Shown here: in pieces, positions 19,509-28,528 of the stretch
Layout of the letters: each line of letters opens with the position of its first letter
Position numbering within the stretch: the first letter of the stretch is position 1
Source of the DNA: Trebonia sp964581815
GTDB taxonomy: Bacteria; Actinomycetota; Actinomycetes; Streptosporangiales; Streptosporangiaceae
DNA length: 64,000 nucleotides
NCBI GenBank assembly: GCA_964581815.1
Contig: CAZORE010000003.1
Location: 74,226 to 138,225, forward strand
Direction of reading: 5' to 3'
The notes under the pieces: generated by a model
Databases searched by the model: none
Told to the model about the DNA's origin: nothing
What the model saw: only the letters and a program-made list of their open reading frames with translations
Made by a program: the position numbers and the translations under genes

Positions 19509-20788
19509 GCCGTAGCCTTCCGTTGCCGGAGGGCGGTCCCGGTCTTGCCCGCTTGCGCGGTGCCGGGTTCCTGTTTCATCGGGACTTGCCGCGCGGGGCG
19601 CGGTCTTGCGGTCCCTCCGCAGGCGTTTTCCCTCTCGGCCCCACTGGCCGCGAGGTACAGCAGGTTACGGGCGGCGTTCACGTCCCGGTCGATGACCAGT
19701 CCGCAGGCACCGCACCGGAACGTGCGCTCGGACAGGGACAGCTTGGCTTTCACTGTCCCGCAGCCTGAGCATTGCTTGCTGCTGGGATAGAAGCGGCCCG
19801 CCGTGACGAGCGTCCCGCCGCGCCAGGCGGTCTTGTAGGCCAGCATCCGCCGCGCCTGCCCGAAGCCCTGGTCGCAGATGGCGCGGGCGAGGCGGTGGTT
19901 GCGGGTCATCCCGGCGACGTTCAGGTCCTCGACCGCGATCGTCTCGTACGTGTCGGCGAGCATGGACGTGGCCTTGTGCAGCGTGTCGGCGCGCAGGTTC
20001 GCGATCCGGGCGTGCAGCCGGGCCAGCCGGGCCGCGGACTTGCGGCGCCGCGCCGAGCCCGGCCGCTTGCGCGAGTGCGCCCGCGAGGCCCGCCGCAGCC
20101 GCCGCAGCCCGGCGTGCAGCGGCCGCGGCCCGCCGATCGTGATCACGTTCCCGGCGTTGTCCGCGGCGGTGACCAGTGTCTTGACGCCGAGGTCGACCCC
20201 GATCGCGGTGCCGGGCCGGGCGTGCCGTTCCGGTACCGGACGGTCTTCCTCGACGGTGAGGGACACGAACCAGCGTTGCGCGGTCCTGGTCACCGTCGCG
20301 GACAAGATCCGCGCGCGGCCGCCGGCGAGGCGCACGGCCAGCTTCCCGGTGGACTCGTGCGTGGCGATGACGCCGAGCCGGGGCAGGGTGACCGAGTGCC
20401 TGGCGCAGCGGATGACCCCGGTGAGCCGGAAGGAATCCTTGCTCTTGCCGCGCTTCTTGAACCTCGGGAAGCCGAGCTTCTTCCCCTTCCGCTGGCCGCG
20501 CCGGGACTTGACGAAGCCGGACAGCGCCCGTTCCAGGTCCCGGAAGGACTCCTGATAGCAGCACTTGGAGTTCTCCGCCCACCAGGCCAGGGCCGGGTCA
20601 GCCTTCTTGACCGTGTTCCACAGCCGGTGCAGTTCCGTGCCCGGGTACCACCTGCGCTCAGCCGCGTACCGCTCCTTGCACCGGGCCAGCGCCCAGTTCC
20701 AGGCGAACCGGGCGGCCCCGGCATGGGACCGCAGCGCCCGCTGCTGGGCCGCCGTGGGGTCCAGCGCGAACCGGTACGCTAGCTTCAC
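19505..20788 (-). CDS. tnpB: TnpB, RNA-guided RuvC nuclease of an IS605/IS1341-type element
   Basis: A 427-residue IS605-family OrfB protein. The N-terminal OrfB helix-turn-helix region starts VKLAYRFALDPTAAQQRALR. The RuvC residues are intact: Asp in IGVDLGVKTLVTA, Glu in IAVEDLNVAGM and Asp in VIDRDVNAARNLL. The zinc ribbon is CSGCG...CGACG. The Lys/Gly-rich tail (EPGTAQAGKTGTALRQRKA) is typical of actinobacterial TnpB, whose 3' end overlaps the guide-RNA scaffold. The GTG at 20788 is chosen as the family start; the frame is open to 20872. No tnpA is present nearby. The stop overlaps the next gene's ATG. Confidence 0.9.
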   Translation of the reverse strand: MKLAYRFALDPTAAQQRALRSHAGAARFAWNWALARCKERYAAERRWYPGTELHRLWNTVKKADPALAWWAENSKCCYQESFRDLERALSGFVKSRRGQRKGKKLGFPRFKKRGKSKDSFRLTGVIRCARHSVTLPRLGVIATHESTGKLAVRLAGGRARILSATVTRTAQRWFVSLTVEEDRPVPERHARPGTAIGVDLGVKTLVTAADNAGNVITIGGPRPLHAGLRRLRRASRAHSRKRPGSARRRKSAARLARLHARIANLRADTLHKATSMLADTYETIAVEDLNVAGMTRNHRLARAICDQGFGQARRMLAYKTAWRGGTLVTAGRFYPSSKQCSGCGTVKAKLSLSERTFRCGACGLVIDRDVNAARNLLYLAASGAERENACGGTARPRPARQVPMKQEPGTAQAGKTGTALRQRKATA

Positions 20789-20870
20789 CGCCGCCAACGG
20801 CCTCACCTCCCCGGTCACCCTCCAAGCATCTAGAAACATGCTATCGAGCCTGTATGACATTCTCAGAGAC
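19505..20870 (-). mobile_element. IS200/IS605-group element of IS1341 type (tnpB only)
   Basis: The element consists of tnpB without a Y1 transposase gene. The right end must be close to 19505, because host coding sequence starts at the tnpB stop. The left end is not defined; 20789-21017, up to dapD, is non-coding and includes small imperfect palindromes that could form the left-end hairpin. It separates the lytic-transglycosylase-like gene from whatever promoter it once had. Confidence 0.6.
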
Positions 20871-21003
20871 ACACGAACTTGTGGCCGATGACCAACAAGC
20901 TGTTCTGACTAGTACTGAGCACCGGCGAGCGCTTAAGAGCACTGCTAAACAGCAGATGCTGTCCCTTTCTGGTGGCCGGTGCGGCGCGGATGCCCTGGGC
21001 TAG

Positions 21004-21009
21004 TAGGCT
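21004..21009 (+). promoter_or_regulatory. -10 hexamer for leaderless dapD
   Basis: TAGGCT ends 8 nt before the ATG at 21018; there is no ribosome binding site. Confidence 0.4.
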
Positions 21010-21017
21010 CGCTGGGC

Positions 21018-21851
<834 letters not shown>

Positions 21852-21971
21852 GCAGCTTAAACGGGACAATTCCTGTTCCTGGGGCCTAAGACGTTAGTTC
21901 GCTCTAAGTTCGCCCGCCGGCCGCGTGTCCCGTCATAGCACTGTCCGTGGATAGCTACCTTGGATAGGACT

Positions 21972-22724
21972 ATGGGTGGAAGTAACGCGCGCAGGGTCCG
22001 TCGCCAGGGACCCGTAACGCTGCGCGATAAGCAGATTCCGGCGACCACGACCGACCAGCGGCTGCTCGACCGCCGCGGCCCGTCCGACTGGGTGCACGCC
22101 GACCCGTGGCGGGTGATGCGCATCCAGGCGGAGTTCGTGGAGGGGTTCGGCTTGCTCGCCGAGCTCGGCATCGCCGTGTCGGTCTTCGGCTCGGCCAGGT
22201 CGAAGCCGGGCACGCCCGAGTACGAGCTGGCCACCGACATCGCCGCCGGCCTCGCCAAGGCCGGCTACGCGATCATCACCGGCGGCGGGCCCGGCATCAT
22301 GGAGGCGGCCAACAAGGGCGCCGCCGCGGCGAACGGCGTGTCGGTCGGCCTGGGCATCGAGCTGCCGATGGAGGCAGGGCTCAACGAGTACGTGAACGTG
22401 GGCGTCGAGTTCCGCTACTTCTTCGTCAGGAAGACGATCTTCATCAAGTACTCGCAGGCCTTCGTGGTCCTGCCGGGCGGCTTCGGCACGATGGACGAGC
22501 TCTTCGAGGCGCTGACCCTGGTCGCTACCGGGAAGATAACCAAGTTCCCCATCGTCCTCGTCGGCACCGAGTACTGGTCGGGCCTGCTCGACTGGCTCAA
22601 GATGACCATGCTCGCCGATGGGAAGATCGGGGCGGCCGAGCTGGCCCTGCTGCACGTCGCGGACGACCCGGACGAGATCGTGAAGATCGTCACCGACGCG
22701 CACGAGGGCCTGTCGTTCCGGTAA
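21972..22724 (+). CDS. LOG-family (TIGR00730-type) Rossmann-fold protein
   Basis: A 250-residue cytosolic protein with SVFGSARSKPGTPEYELA, AIITGGGPGIMEAANKGA and the signature VVLPGGFGTMDELFEALTL (PGGxGTxxE). The family comprises cytokinin riboside 5'-monophosphate phosphoribohydrolases and nucleotide-5'-monophosphate nucleosidases, so release of a free base from a nucleotide is likely. The ATG at 21972 is used; a TTG at 21960 is an alternative. The 120-bp gap after dapD has no gene. A DivIVA-like gene follows, as in other actinomycetes. Confidence 0.88.
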   Translation: MGGSNARRVRRQGPVTLRDKQIPATTTDQRLLDRRGPSDWVHADPWRVMRIQAEFVEGFGLLAELGIAVSVFGSARSKPGTPEYELATDIAAGLAKAGYAIITGGGPGIMEAANKGAAAANGVSVGLGIELPMEAGLNEYVNVGVEFRYFFVRKTIFIKYSQAFVVLPGGFGTMDELFEALTLVATGKITKFPIVLVGTEYWSGLLDWLKMTMLADGKIGAAELALLHVADDPDEIVKIVTDAHEGLSFR

Positions 22725-22785
22725 GGGCGGCCAAGCCGGCCCGCTCCTTTACCACTTAGCCGGCGATTCGTGGCACGATTTCATT

Positions 22786-23220
22786 GTGCTTGTTGTCATG
22801 GTGATCGCCTTCATCGTCGTCCTCGCTGTCGTGGTCCTCGCGGCCAGGGGGCGCGGCGGCGAGCTGTCCGTCGAGCGCAGCGACTACGCCCCGCTGGACA
22901 TCGGCCCGGTATCCGCCACGGACGTGGCCCTGCTGCGCCCGCCGACCGGGGTGTGGGGGTACAGCATGCAGGCGACGGACGAGGCGCTCGAGCAGATCGC
23001 CGAGGCGATCAGAGATCGGGACGTCCGGATCGTCGCGCTCGAGCAGCTGGTCACCGACCTGAGCAGGGACCAGGAACACGCCCCCTCGCTGACGCCGCTC
23101 GCCAGCCCGTACGCCAGCCCCTACGGCGGCGCGCGGCACCGGCGGACGGTGGCGGACACCCTGCCGGACGCCGTCGCGGGCGACCCGTACCGTGCCGCCT
23201 ACGACAACGCCGCCTACGAC
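22786..23220 (+). CDS. DivIVA-domain-like membrane-anchored protein, cut by assembly gap
   Basis: At least 145 residues, 3' end lost in the gap. One N-terminal membrane segment (LVVMVIAFIVVLAVVVLAA) is followed by GELSVERSDYAP and a helical segment RPPTGVWGYSMQATDEALEQ, then a predicted coiled coil EAIRDRDVRIVALEQLV. That layout resembles short DivIVA-domain proteins found between LOG-family and tag genes in actinomycetes. The tail before the gap is Ala/Tyr/Asp-rich. The frame after the gap is unknown because the gap length is a placeholder. Start GTG 22786 or ATG 22798. Confidence 0.65.
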
Positions 23221-23320
23221 NNNNNNNNNNNNNNNNNNNNNNNNNNNNNNNNNNNNNNNNNNNNNNNNNNNNNNNNNNNNNNNNNNNNNNNNNNNNNNNN
23301 NNNNNNNNNNNNNNNNNNNN
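23221..23320. other. Assembly gap (100 N)
   Basis: The gap is followed at once by CCGGGGGACGACCCCCG (23331-23347), a palindromic relative of the G6/C6 hairpin repeats inside the HelD-like gene. The gap may therefore contain more copies of that repeat. Confidence 0.9.
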
Positions 23321-23365
23321 CTGAAGTCTTCCGGGGGACGACCCCCGTACCCCCGGTGTCCTCGC

Positions 23366-24022
23366 ATGACTGACGTCCCCCCGGAGAAGCCGGGCAAGCC
23401 GATACGGCAGCTGGGGCCGGTGGCCGGGCCGGACGGGCGGCTGCGCTGCCCGTGGGGGCTGAGCGCGCCCGATTACGTTGCCTACCACGATGCCGAGTGG
23501 GGCCGTCCGGTCCACGGTGACCAGGCGATCTTCGAACGGCTCTGCCTCGAGGCCTTTCAGTCGGGCCTGTCCTGGCTGACCATCTTGCGCAAGCGGGAGA
23601 ACTTCAGGAAGGCATTCGCCGGGTTCGACATCCTCATCGTCGCCGCGTTCACCGACGCGGACGTGGCCCGGCTGCTCGCCGACGCGGGCATCGTGCGCAA
23701 CCGCGCCAAGATCAACGCCGCCATCACCAACGCCCGGGCGGCCGCCGGGCTCACCGAAGGCCTCAGCGACCTGGTGTGGGGCTACGCCGATGCCGGGACG
23801 CGCCCCGCGCCCCGCACCCTGGCCGACCTGCCGGCGCAGACGCCCGAGTCCACGGCGCTGGCCAAGGAGCTGCGCAAGCGCGGCTTCGTCTTCACCGGCC
23901 CGGTTACGGTCTATGCCGCCATGCAGGCCTGCGGGCTGGTCAACGACCACCTGGAGGCATGCTTCGCCCGGGCGGGCGGCCATTTATCCACCGGTGCGCA
24001 CATTCTCCGGGTGACCAGGTAG
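23366..24022 (+). CDS. tag: DNA-3-methyladenine glycosylase I
   Basis: A 218-residue base-excision repair glycosylase removing 3-methyladenine. LRCPWGLSAPDYVAYHDAEW holds the N-terminal zinc Cys and His, and CGLVNDHLEAC the C-terminal His and Cys, as in E. coli Tag. The helix-hairpin region SGLSWLTILRKRENF is well conserved. There is an N-terminal extension of about 28 residues before RCPW. The start at ATG 23366 lies 45 bp after the gap, so co-transcription with the DivIVA-like gene is likely. Confidence 0.95.
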   Translation: MTDVPPEKPGKPIRQLGPVAGPDGRLRCPWGLSAPDYVAYHDAEWGRPVHGDQAIFERLCLEAFQSGLSWLTILRKRENFRKAFAGFDILIVAAFTDADVARLLADAGIVRNRAKINAAITNARAAAGLTEGLSDLVWGYADAGTRPAPRTLADLPAQTPESTALAKELRKRGFVFTGPVTVYAAMQACGLVNDHLEACFARAGGHLSTGAHILRVTR

Positions 24023-24044
24023 CGGTCGTGTAACAATACGCCGC

Positions 24045-24782
24045 ATGGCCCATTCCGAACCCGACATCGCCGAGCTCTTCGCGCCGCTGAAGCCCGCGAA
24101 TGCCTCCTCCGTGGTGCTCAGCGAGGCACAGCAGGTGCTCGCCCACGTTCGCCAGCCGATCGACGCCGAGCTGTGGGGGTCGGACATGATCGGCGCCTTG
24201 AGCGGGCACGCGACCGGCGGCGACGACGCCGGGGTGATGGCGGAGCTCGCCACGTCCCTGGTGCCCGCGGCGGAGCGGGACGGGACGCCAGAGGCGCTGG
24301 CCCTGCTGCGCATCCTCGGGGCGATCGGCTCGCCCGAGCTGCAGGCGGCGGCGACGCGCGCCGCGCGGCGGGTCGCCGGCCGCGGCGTGCCCGACCAGGA
24401 CTGGGCGACGGTGATCGGCTCGCCCACGGTCAGCCAGTGCTGGCACTACAGCGACGTGGGCGGCCGGCAGGAGTCGCTCACCGTGAGCTTCGGCTACGGC
24501 GCGGCCGAGCACGCGCTGTCGGTGCTTATCGACCACGGCAAGGGCGGCAAGATCAAGGATGCCTGGGTCGACGACGCCAGCGGCCTGCTCGACAAGACCT
24601 GGCTGGCCGCGGAGAACGACCCGCTCATCGTCTTCGAGGAGATCCAGCGCGCGGAGGCCGGCGTGCGCCTGGCGCAGGCCGTCGCGGCCGGCGAGTGCCC
24701 GGGCAAGCCCGATGAGGTTGACGACCTGACCGCGCACCGCGCCCTGCTGCACGCGCGGGCCCGCTACCTCGCCGCCGACTGA
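24045..24782 (+). CDS. Conserved actinomycete protein of unknown function
   Basis: A 245-residue soluble protein with a helical, Ala/Glu-rich first half (ALLRILGAIGSPELQAAATR) and a mixed second half containing ESLTVSFGYGAAEHALSVLI and a LIDHGKGGKIKDAWVDD segment. No catalytic motif, signal peptide or membrane segment was recognised. It begins 22 bp after tag. A TAACAA hexamer about 8 nt upstream suggests it could also be transcribed without a leader. Codon use is typical, so I consider it real. Confidence 0.75.
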   Translation: MAHSEPDIAELFAPLKPANASSVVLSEAQQVLAHVRQPIDAELWGSDMIGALSGHATGGDDAGVMAELATSLVPAAERDGTPEALALLRILGAIGSPELQAAATRAARRVAGRGVPDQDWATVIGSPTVSQCWHYSDVGGRQESLTVSFGYGAAEHALSVLIDHGKGGKIKDAWVDDASGLLDKTWLAAENDPLIVFEEIQRAEAGVRLAQAVAAGECPGKPDEVDDLTAHRALLHARARYLAAD

Positions 24783-24802
24783 GCCGCCCTCGCCGGGCTG
24801 AA

Positions 24803-24825
24803 GCCGGGGCCGCGGCGGCCCCGGC
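24803..24825 (+). terminator. Hairpin terminator after the 245-residue gene
   Basis: GCCGGGGCCG and CGGCCCCGGC form a perfect 10-bp stem with a 3-nt loop, starting 20 bp after the stop codon. There is no T-tract. Confidence 0.65.
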
Positions 24826-24888
24826 GCGTGGTGAGCGCGCCCACGGCCCCGCCTGATCACGGCCGGACGGCCGCGGGAAGAAAACCAG

Positions 24889-24917
24889 GTGACGGGCTGC
24901 TGACGCAGTGCTAGGGT
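24889..24917 (+). promoter_or_regulatory. Possible promoter of the HelD-like gene
   Basis: GTGACG (-35-like, 24889-24894) and TAGGGT (-10-like, 24912-24917) are 17 bp apart. The leader would be about 55 nt. No rifamycin-associated element of the kind that precedes some helR genes was recognised. Confidence 0.4.
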
Positions 24918-24977
24918 CTTGTGCTTCGCGCCCAGTCGAGCGCCCACCGCCATGACGAGAGGTCAAGGGAGTCAGCC

Positions 24978-27953
24978 ATGCCCGCCGACGCCGGGCCCGT
25001 GACCGCGGACATCGACAACCACGCCGGCCGCAACATCACTGACCAAGACAAGAACAACCACGGTAAAGACGCCGTCATCGAGGCGGAGCGGTCCCACCTC
25101 ACGCGGTCGCGCGAGTACTTGCACCTGATGCGGGAGAACGTCCTCGGCCTCGCGCGCAACCCGATGGCAGGCGACCGGGTCAGCCTGGAGTATCTCAAGG
25201 CCGACCTGTACCGCCGCGCCGAGGCGCTCAAGGACCTGCCGGACGCGCCGCTGTTCTTCGGCAGGCTCGACTACTCCGAGCTGGCCAGGACCGACGAGGA
25301 CTTCGGCGGCGCTGGCCGGGGGGTTCCGGGGGGTAGTCCCCCCGAGGAAGCCCGGGGGGCTCCGGGGGGTAGTCCCCCCGAGGGAGCACTGCATATCGGG
25401 CGGCGCCACGTGCACGACCCGGACGGCACGCCGGTCGTCCTCGACTGGCGGGCGCCCGTGTCGCGGCCCTTCTACCGGGCCAGCCAGTCCGACCCGATGG
25501 GCCTCGCGCGGCGGCGGCGGTTCGGCTTCGCCGGGGGAGCGCTCACCGCCTACGAGGACGAGCGGTTCGCGCCGAACGGTGAAACACGCTCCCGTTCCGG
25601 CGACTCCACGAACAGCGCACCGAGCAAGCTGCTGATCACCGAGATCGAGCGGCCGCGGTCCGGCCCGATGCGGGACATCGTGGCCACCATCCAGCCCGAG
25701 CAGGACGACATCGTCCGCGCCGACGCCGCCACCACCGTGTGCGTGCAGGGCGCGCCGGGCACCGGCAAGACCGCGGTCGGCCTGCACCGGGTCGCCTACC
25801 TGCTGTACGCGCACAAGGAGCTGGTGACCAGGCGCGGCGTCATCGTCGTCGGCCCCAACCTGGCGTTCCTCTCCTACATCAGGAACGTGCTGCCCGCCCT
25901 CGGCGAGCTCGACGTCACGCAGACCACCGTCACCCAGCTGGTCGCGTCCGTCCCCGTCAAGGGCACGGACACCGACGAGACGGCGGTGGTCAAGGGCGAC
26001 GCGCGCATGGCCGAGCTGCTCAAGCGGGCGCTGTGGGCGCACCTGCGGGCGCCGGCCGACGCCCTCGTGCTCAGCCGCGGCGCGCGCCGGCTGCGGCTGC
26101 CCGCGCACGAGATCGAGGAGCTCGCGGCGGAGCTGCGCGGCCGCGGCGTCCGCTACGGCACCGGCCGCGAGCTGCTCGCCCACCGGATCGCGCACGTGCT
26201 GCTCACCCAGCTCGAGGCGGCCGGCGAGACGTGTGACGACCGTACGCACGACGCGGTCCGCCGGTCCGCGCCGGTACGCCGGTGCGTGGACGAGGTCTGG
26301 CCCAAGGTCGACCCGAAGAAGCTGGTCTTCGCGGTCCTCTCCGACCAGGAGATCGTGCGCCGACACGTCGGCGGGCTGCTGTCTGATCCGGAGATGGCCG
26401 CCCTCTGCTGGCCCAAGCCGCCCCGCGGCCCAGGCTCGGCCCCCTGGAGCCACGCCGACCAGGTGCTGATCGACGAGGCGGCCGACCTCATCGAGCGCAC
26501 CCGGTCGATCGCGCACATCGTGGTGGACGAGGCGCAGGACCTGTCGCCGATGGAGGTGCGGGCGATCGGCAGGCGCTGCGCCACCGGGGCGGCGACCGTG
26601 CTTGGCGACCTCGCGCAGGGCACCACCCCGTGGGCCGCCACCTCCTGGCCGGACCTGCTCGCTCACCTGGGCAAGCCGGGCGCCGCGGTCCGCGAGCTTG
26701 ACGTCGGCTACCGGGTGCCACGGCAGATACTCGACTTCGCGTCCCGGCTGCTGCCCACGATCGCCGCCGGTCTGTCGCCGGCCGTGTCGTTGCGCGCCGA
26801 CCCGGACGCGCTGAGCGTGCGGCCCGTGCCGCCGGGACACCTGGGCGCGCTGGTCGCGGGGGAGTGCGTGACCGCGCTTGAGCGCCCCGGGTCCGTCGCG
26901 GTGATCTGCGCCGACGCGCAACTGGCCGAGACCGGGGCGGCCCTGCGCGCCGCGGGCCTGACGTTCGGCGTGCTCGGCGACGCGCTGGACGGGGCGGGCC
27001 GTGACGCGGACGCGGGCCCGCCGACTCTGCCTACTGCGCCGNNNNNNNNNNNNNNNNNNNNNNNNNNNNNNNNNNNNNNNNNNNNNNNNNNNNNNNNNNN
27101 NNNNNNNNNNNNNNNNNNNNNNNNNNNNNNNNNNNNNNNNNCGCCGACTCTGCCTACTGCGCCGGCTCCGCCGACGGAGGCGTCCCGGCTGACCCTGATC
27201 CCGGTCACCCTGGCCAAGGGCCTGGAGTTCGACCACGTGATCCTGGTCGAGCCCGGCCGGATCGCCACGGGTGAGGCGTACGGGCTAAGGCGGCTTTATG
27301 TGGCGCTCACCCGCGCAGTTTCCCGACTTACCGTGTTTCACGCTGAACCGCTGCCCGCCGAGCTTGCGTTACATACCATAGGGGCAAGAGCCTTTCCGTC
27401 CCGGGGGCGCGCGCGTCATGCCTTCGGGGTGAAGGCGGGACGAAAGGGTTCATCGGGCCTTACCAACTGGCCCGTCCCGGCATTTTGGTTATGCCCAATT
27501 GCGCGGGTACCACGGCAGGACCATCCTGAGACGGTCCGGGCGTGCCTTGGCCCCGGCGAACCTACGATCAGTAACGACGGTGATGTTGTGGAAGCCAACG
27601 GAAACCACGCAGCGGCAACTGTCTATCTCGACAAGCTGGCCGAAGAGCTGACCAACCGGGGCCTTGAGGCCTGGCTGATGGCTCCGCCAGGGCGGGTACC
27701 CAGCGTGTACATCACGAATCCAGGTGCCCGCGCCCTTGAAGAGAACGTCTACGCGGATTGCGGCAAGGACGGCTTGTGGTGGTTCTGGTGGTCGTGGGCG
27801 GAGCGCATCTCGATGGCCGACGACGTGGATACCGCCGCGACGGTCATCGCCCGGGTCCTCTCCCTGCCGCGCCCGGCGTTATCCGCAGTTGCCCGCGTTA
27901 TCCGGTCGGTCAATTCCCGGCTCCCCGCGCAGGCCATTGCATTTCGGATATAA
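24978..27953 (+). CDS. HelD/HelR-type RNA polymerase-recycling ATPase, frame running into the next gene
   Basis: Superfamily 1 helicase-like ATPase of the HelD group, which removes stalled RNA polymerase from DNA; HelR members displace rifamycins. The N-terminal coiled-coil arm (AERSHLTRSREYLHLMREN) is followed by Walker A GAPGTGKTAVGLHR near residue 258, Walker B VVDEAQDLSPMEVRAIGRR near 515, LAKGLEFDHVILVEP near 744 and YVALTRAVSRLTVFHAEPLP. Homologues end about here. In this sequence the frame stays open through roughly 75 residues of non-coding appearance (27360-27587) into a separate small gene, ending at 27953. A gap in a PTLPTAP repeat interrupts the 3' half. Start ATG 24978 has AAGGGAG upstream. 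Confidence 0.85.
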   Translation: MPADAGPVTADIDNHAGRNITDQDKNNHGKDAVIEAERSHLTRSREYLHLMRENVLGLARNPMAGDRVSLEYLKADLYRRAEALKDLPDAPLFFGRLDYSELARTDEDFGGAGRGVPGGSPPEEARGAPGGSPPEGALHIGRRHVHDPDGTPVVLDWRAPVSRPFYRASQSDPMGLARRRRFGFAGGALTAYEDERFAPNGETRSRSGDSTNSAPSKLLITEIERPRSGPMRDIVATIQPEQDDIVRADAATTVCVQGAPGTGKTAVGLHRVAYLLYAHKELVTRRGVIVVGPNLAFLSYIRNVLPALGELDVTQTTVTQLVASVPVKGTDTDETAVVKGDARMAELLKRALWAHLRAPADALVLSRGARRLRLPAHEIEELAAELRGRGVRYGTGRELLAHRIAHVLLTQLEAAGETCDDRTHDAVRRSAPVRRCVDEVWPKVDPKKLVFAVLSDQEIVRRHVGGLLSDPEMAALCWPKPPRGPGSAPWSHADQVLIDEAADLIERTRSIAHIVVDEAQDLSPMEVRAIGRRCATGAATVLGDLAQGTTPWAATSWPDLLAHLGKPGAAVRELDVGYRVPRQILDFASRLLPTIAAGLSPAVSLRADPDALSVRPVPPGHLGALVAGECVTALERPGSVAVICADAQLAETGAALRAAGLTFGVLGDALDGAGRDADAGPPTLPTAPXXXXXXXXXXXXXXXXXXXXXXXXXXXXXXXXXXPTLPTAPAPPTEASRLTLIPVTLAKGLEFDHVILVEPGRIATGEAYGLRRLYVALTRAVSRLTVFHAEPLPAELALHTIGARAFPSRGRARHAFGVKAGRKGSSGLTNWPVPAFWLCPIARVPRQDHPETVRACLGPGEPTISNDGDVVEANGNHAAATVYLDKLAEELTNRGLEAWLMAPPGRVPSVYITNPGARALEENVYADCGKDGLWWFWWSWAERISMADDVDTAATVIARVLSLPRPALSAVARVIRSVNSRLPAQAIAFRI
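25318..25389 (+). repeat. Two tandem 36-nt palindromic units inside the HelD-like gene
   Basis: Each unit has a core CCGGGGGGTAGTCCCCCCG, a 7-bp stem with a TAGT loop, flanked by similar sequence. Both are in frame and add two 12-residue copies (GVPGGSPPEEAR, GAPGGSPPEGAL) to the N-terminal arm of the protein. A related palindrome follows the gap at 23320. Confidence 0.8.
27021..27164 (+). repeat. 21-nt direct repeat spanning an assembly gap
   Basis: The same 21 bases (encoding PTLPTAP) flank the 100-N gap at 27042-27141, at 27021-27041 and 27144-27164. The gap therefore probably hides a tandem array coding for a Pro/Thr/Leu-rich linker of unknown length in the HelD-like protein. Confidence 0.8.
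27588..27953 (+). CDS. Small WWFWWSW-motif protein, unknown function
   Basis: A 121-residue protein in the same frame as the HelD-like gene. From GTG 27588 it reads VEANGNHAAATVYLDKLAEE, then APPGRVPSVYITNPGARALE, then a very aromatic DGLWWFWWSWAERIS and a helical end. I recall short actinomycete proteins of this layout (an alpha/beta part plus a WWFWWSW block followed by AERI), often in regulator-rich accessory regions, but know no function. Nearby DNA has lower GC than the rest of the window, hinting at recent acquisition. It may be translated on its own or as an accidental C-terminal extension of HelD. Confidence 0.55.
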   Translation: MEANGNHAAATVYLDKLAEELTNRGLEAWLMAPPGRVPSVYITNPGARALEENVYADCGKDGLWWFWWSWAERISMADDVDTAATVIARVLSLPRPALSAVARVIRSVNSRLPAQAIAFRI

Positions 27954-28090
27954 CGGACAATCGCGACATAGAGCACTTGGGCTGCGTGTCTGGACGGCCG
28001 AGTCACGGGCGATCCTGAAGATAGTGCACACTTAGGCGCACTCCGATGTAACCGAATCTCCACTATCCCGGGTTTCCCGCCGCGGATCGC

Positions 28091-28528
28091 TTAGTTTCCG
28101 GCGGGCATGCCGGGAAAGGCGACCGTGCTGCCGCGCCACGAGACGGCGCGGTTCGCCGAGACCTGCATCGCGGTGGCGCCGAACGTGCGGAGCGCCGGGT
28201 CGTTCACGGCGACGAGGCCCAGGTACGCGCGCGTCACGCCGTCCTCGAGGGCCGCGGCGAGCCCCTTGGCGGGTGCCGCGCCGGTGACCGCGAACGGCAG
28301 GTCGTAGGCCGGGCCGGCCGCTACCGGGGTCGCGCCGAGCCCGGTCAGCATCGCCTCCAGGGTGTCCCTGGCAACCTGGTGCGCCGTCCAGTCGGCGCGT
28401 GCCTGCGCCAGCGCGGCGCCGGCGAGCATCGCTCCGGCGACGCCGTAGCCGTAGACGGCGGCGTGCTCGGCGGCGAGCGCGACCTGCAGCGCGGCGACCG
28501 CCGCGCGCGCCACGGCCGGCGAGGTCAC
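28091..28528 (-). CDS. DUF4439 ferritin-like protein
   Basis: A 145-residue protein rich in Ala helices: ALQVALAAEHAAVYGYGVAG, then TAHQVARDTLEAMLTGLG and a C-terminal helix with YLGLVAVNDPALRTFGATAM. The EHAAVYGYG and ARDTLEAML motifs are those of DUF4439, a ferritin-like domain with Glu/His residues that could bind a di-metal site. No signal peptide is seen. It starts with GTG in a GTGA overlap with the upstream lipoprotein gene, so the two are translationally coupled and probably work together. The 137 bp before it on the right strand side (27954-28090) hold nothing recognisable. Confidence 0.8.
   Translation of the reverse strand: MTSPAVARAAVAALQVALAAEHAAVYGYGVAGAMLAGAALAQARADWTAHQVARDTLEAMLTGLGATPVAAGPAYDLPFAVTGAAPAKGLAAALEDGVTRAYLGLVAVNDPALRTFGATAMQVSANRAVSWRGSTVAFPGMPAGN

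Noticed and set aside
19505..20788. TnpB as a nuclease-dead repressor (TldR-like)
   Set aside because: The three RuvC acidic residues (VDLG, VEDLN, DRDVN) are all present, so loss of nuclease activity is not supported.
24783..24977. Rifamycin-associated element upstream of the HelD/HelR-like gene
   Set aside because: The only palindrome there is a GC-rich hairpin placed right after the preceding gene, best read as its terminator.
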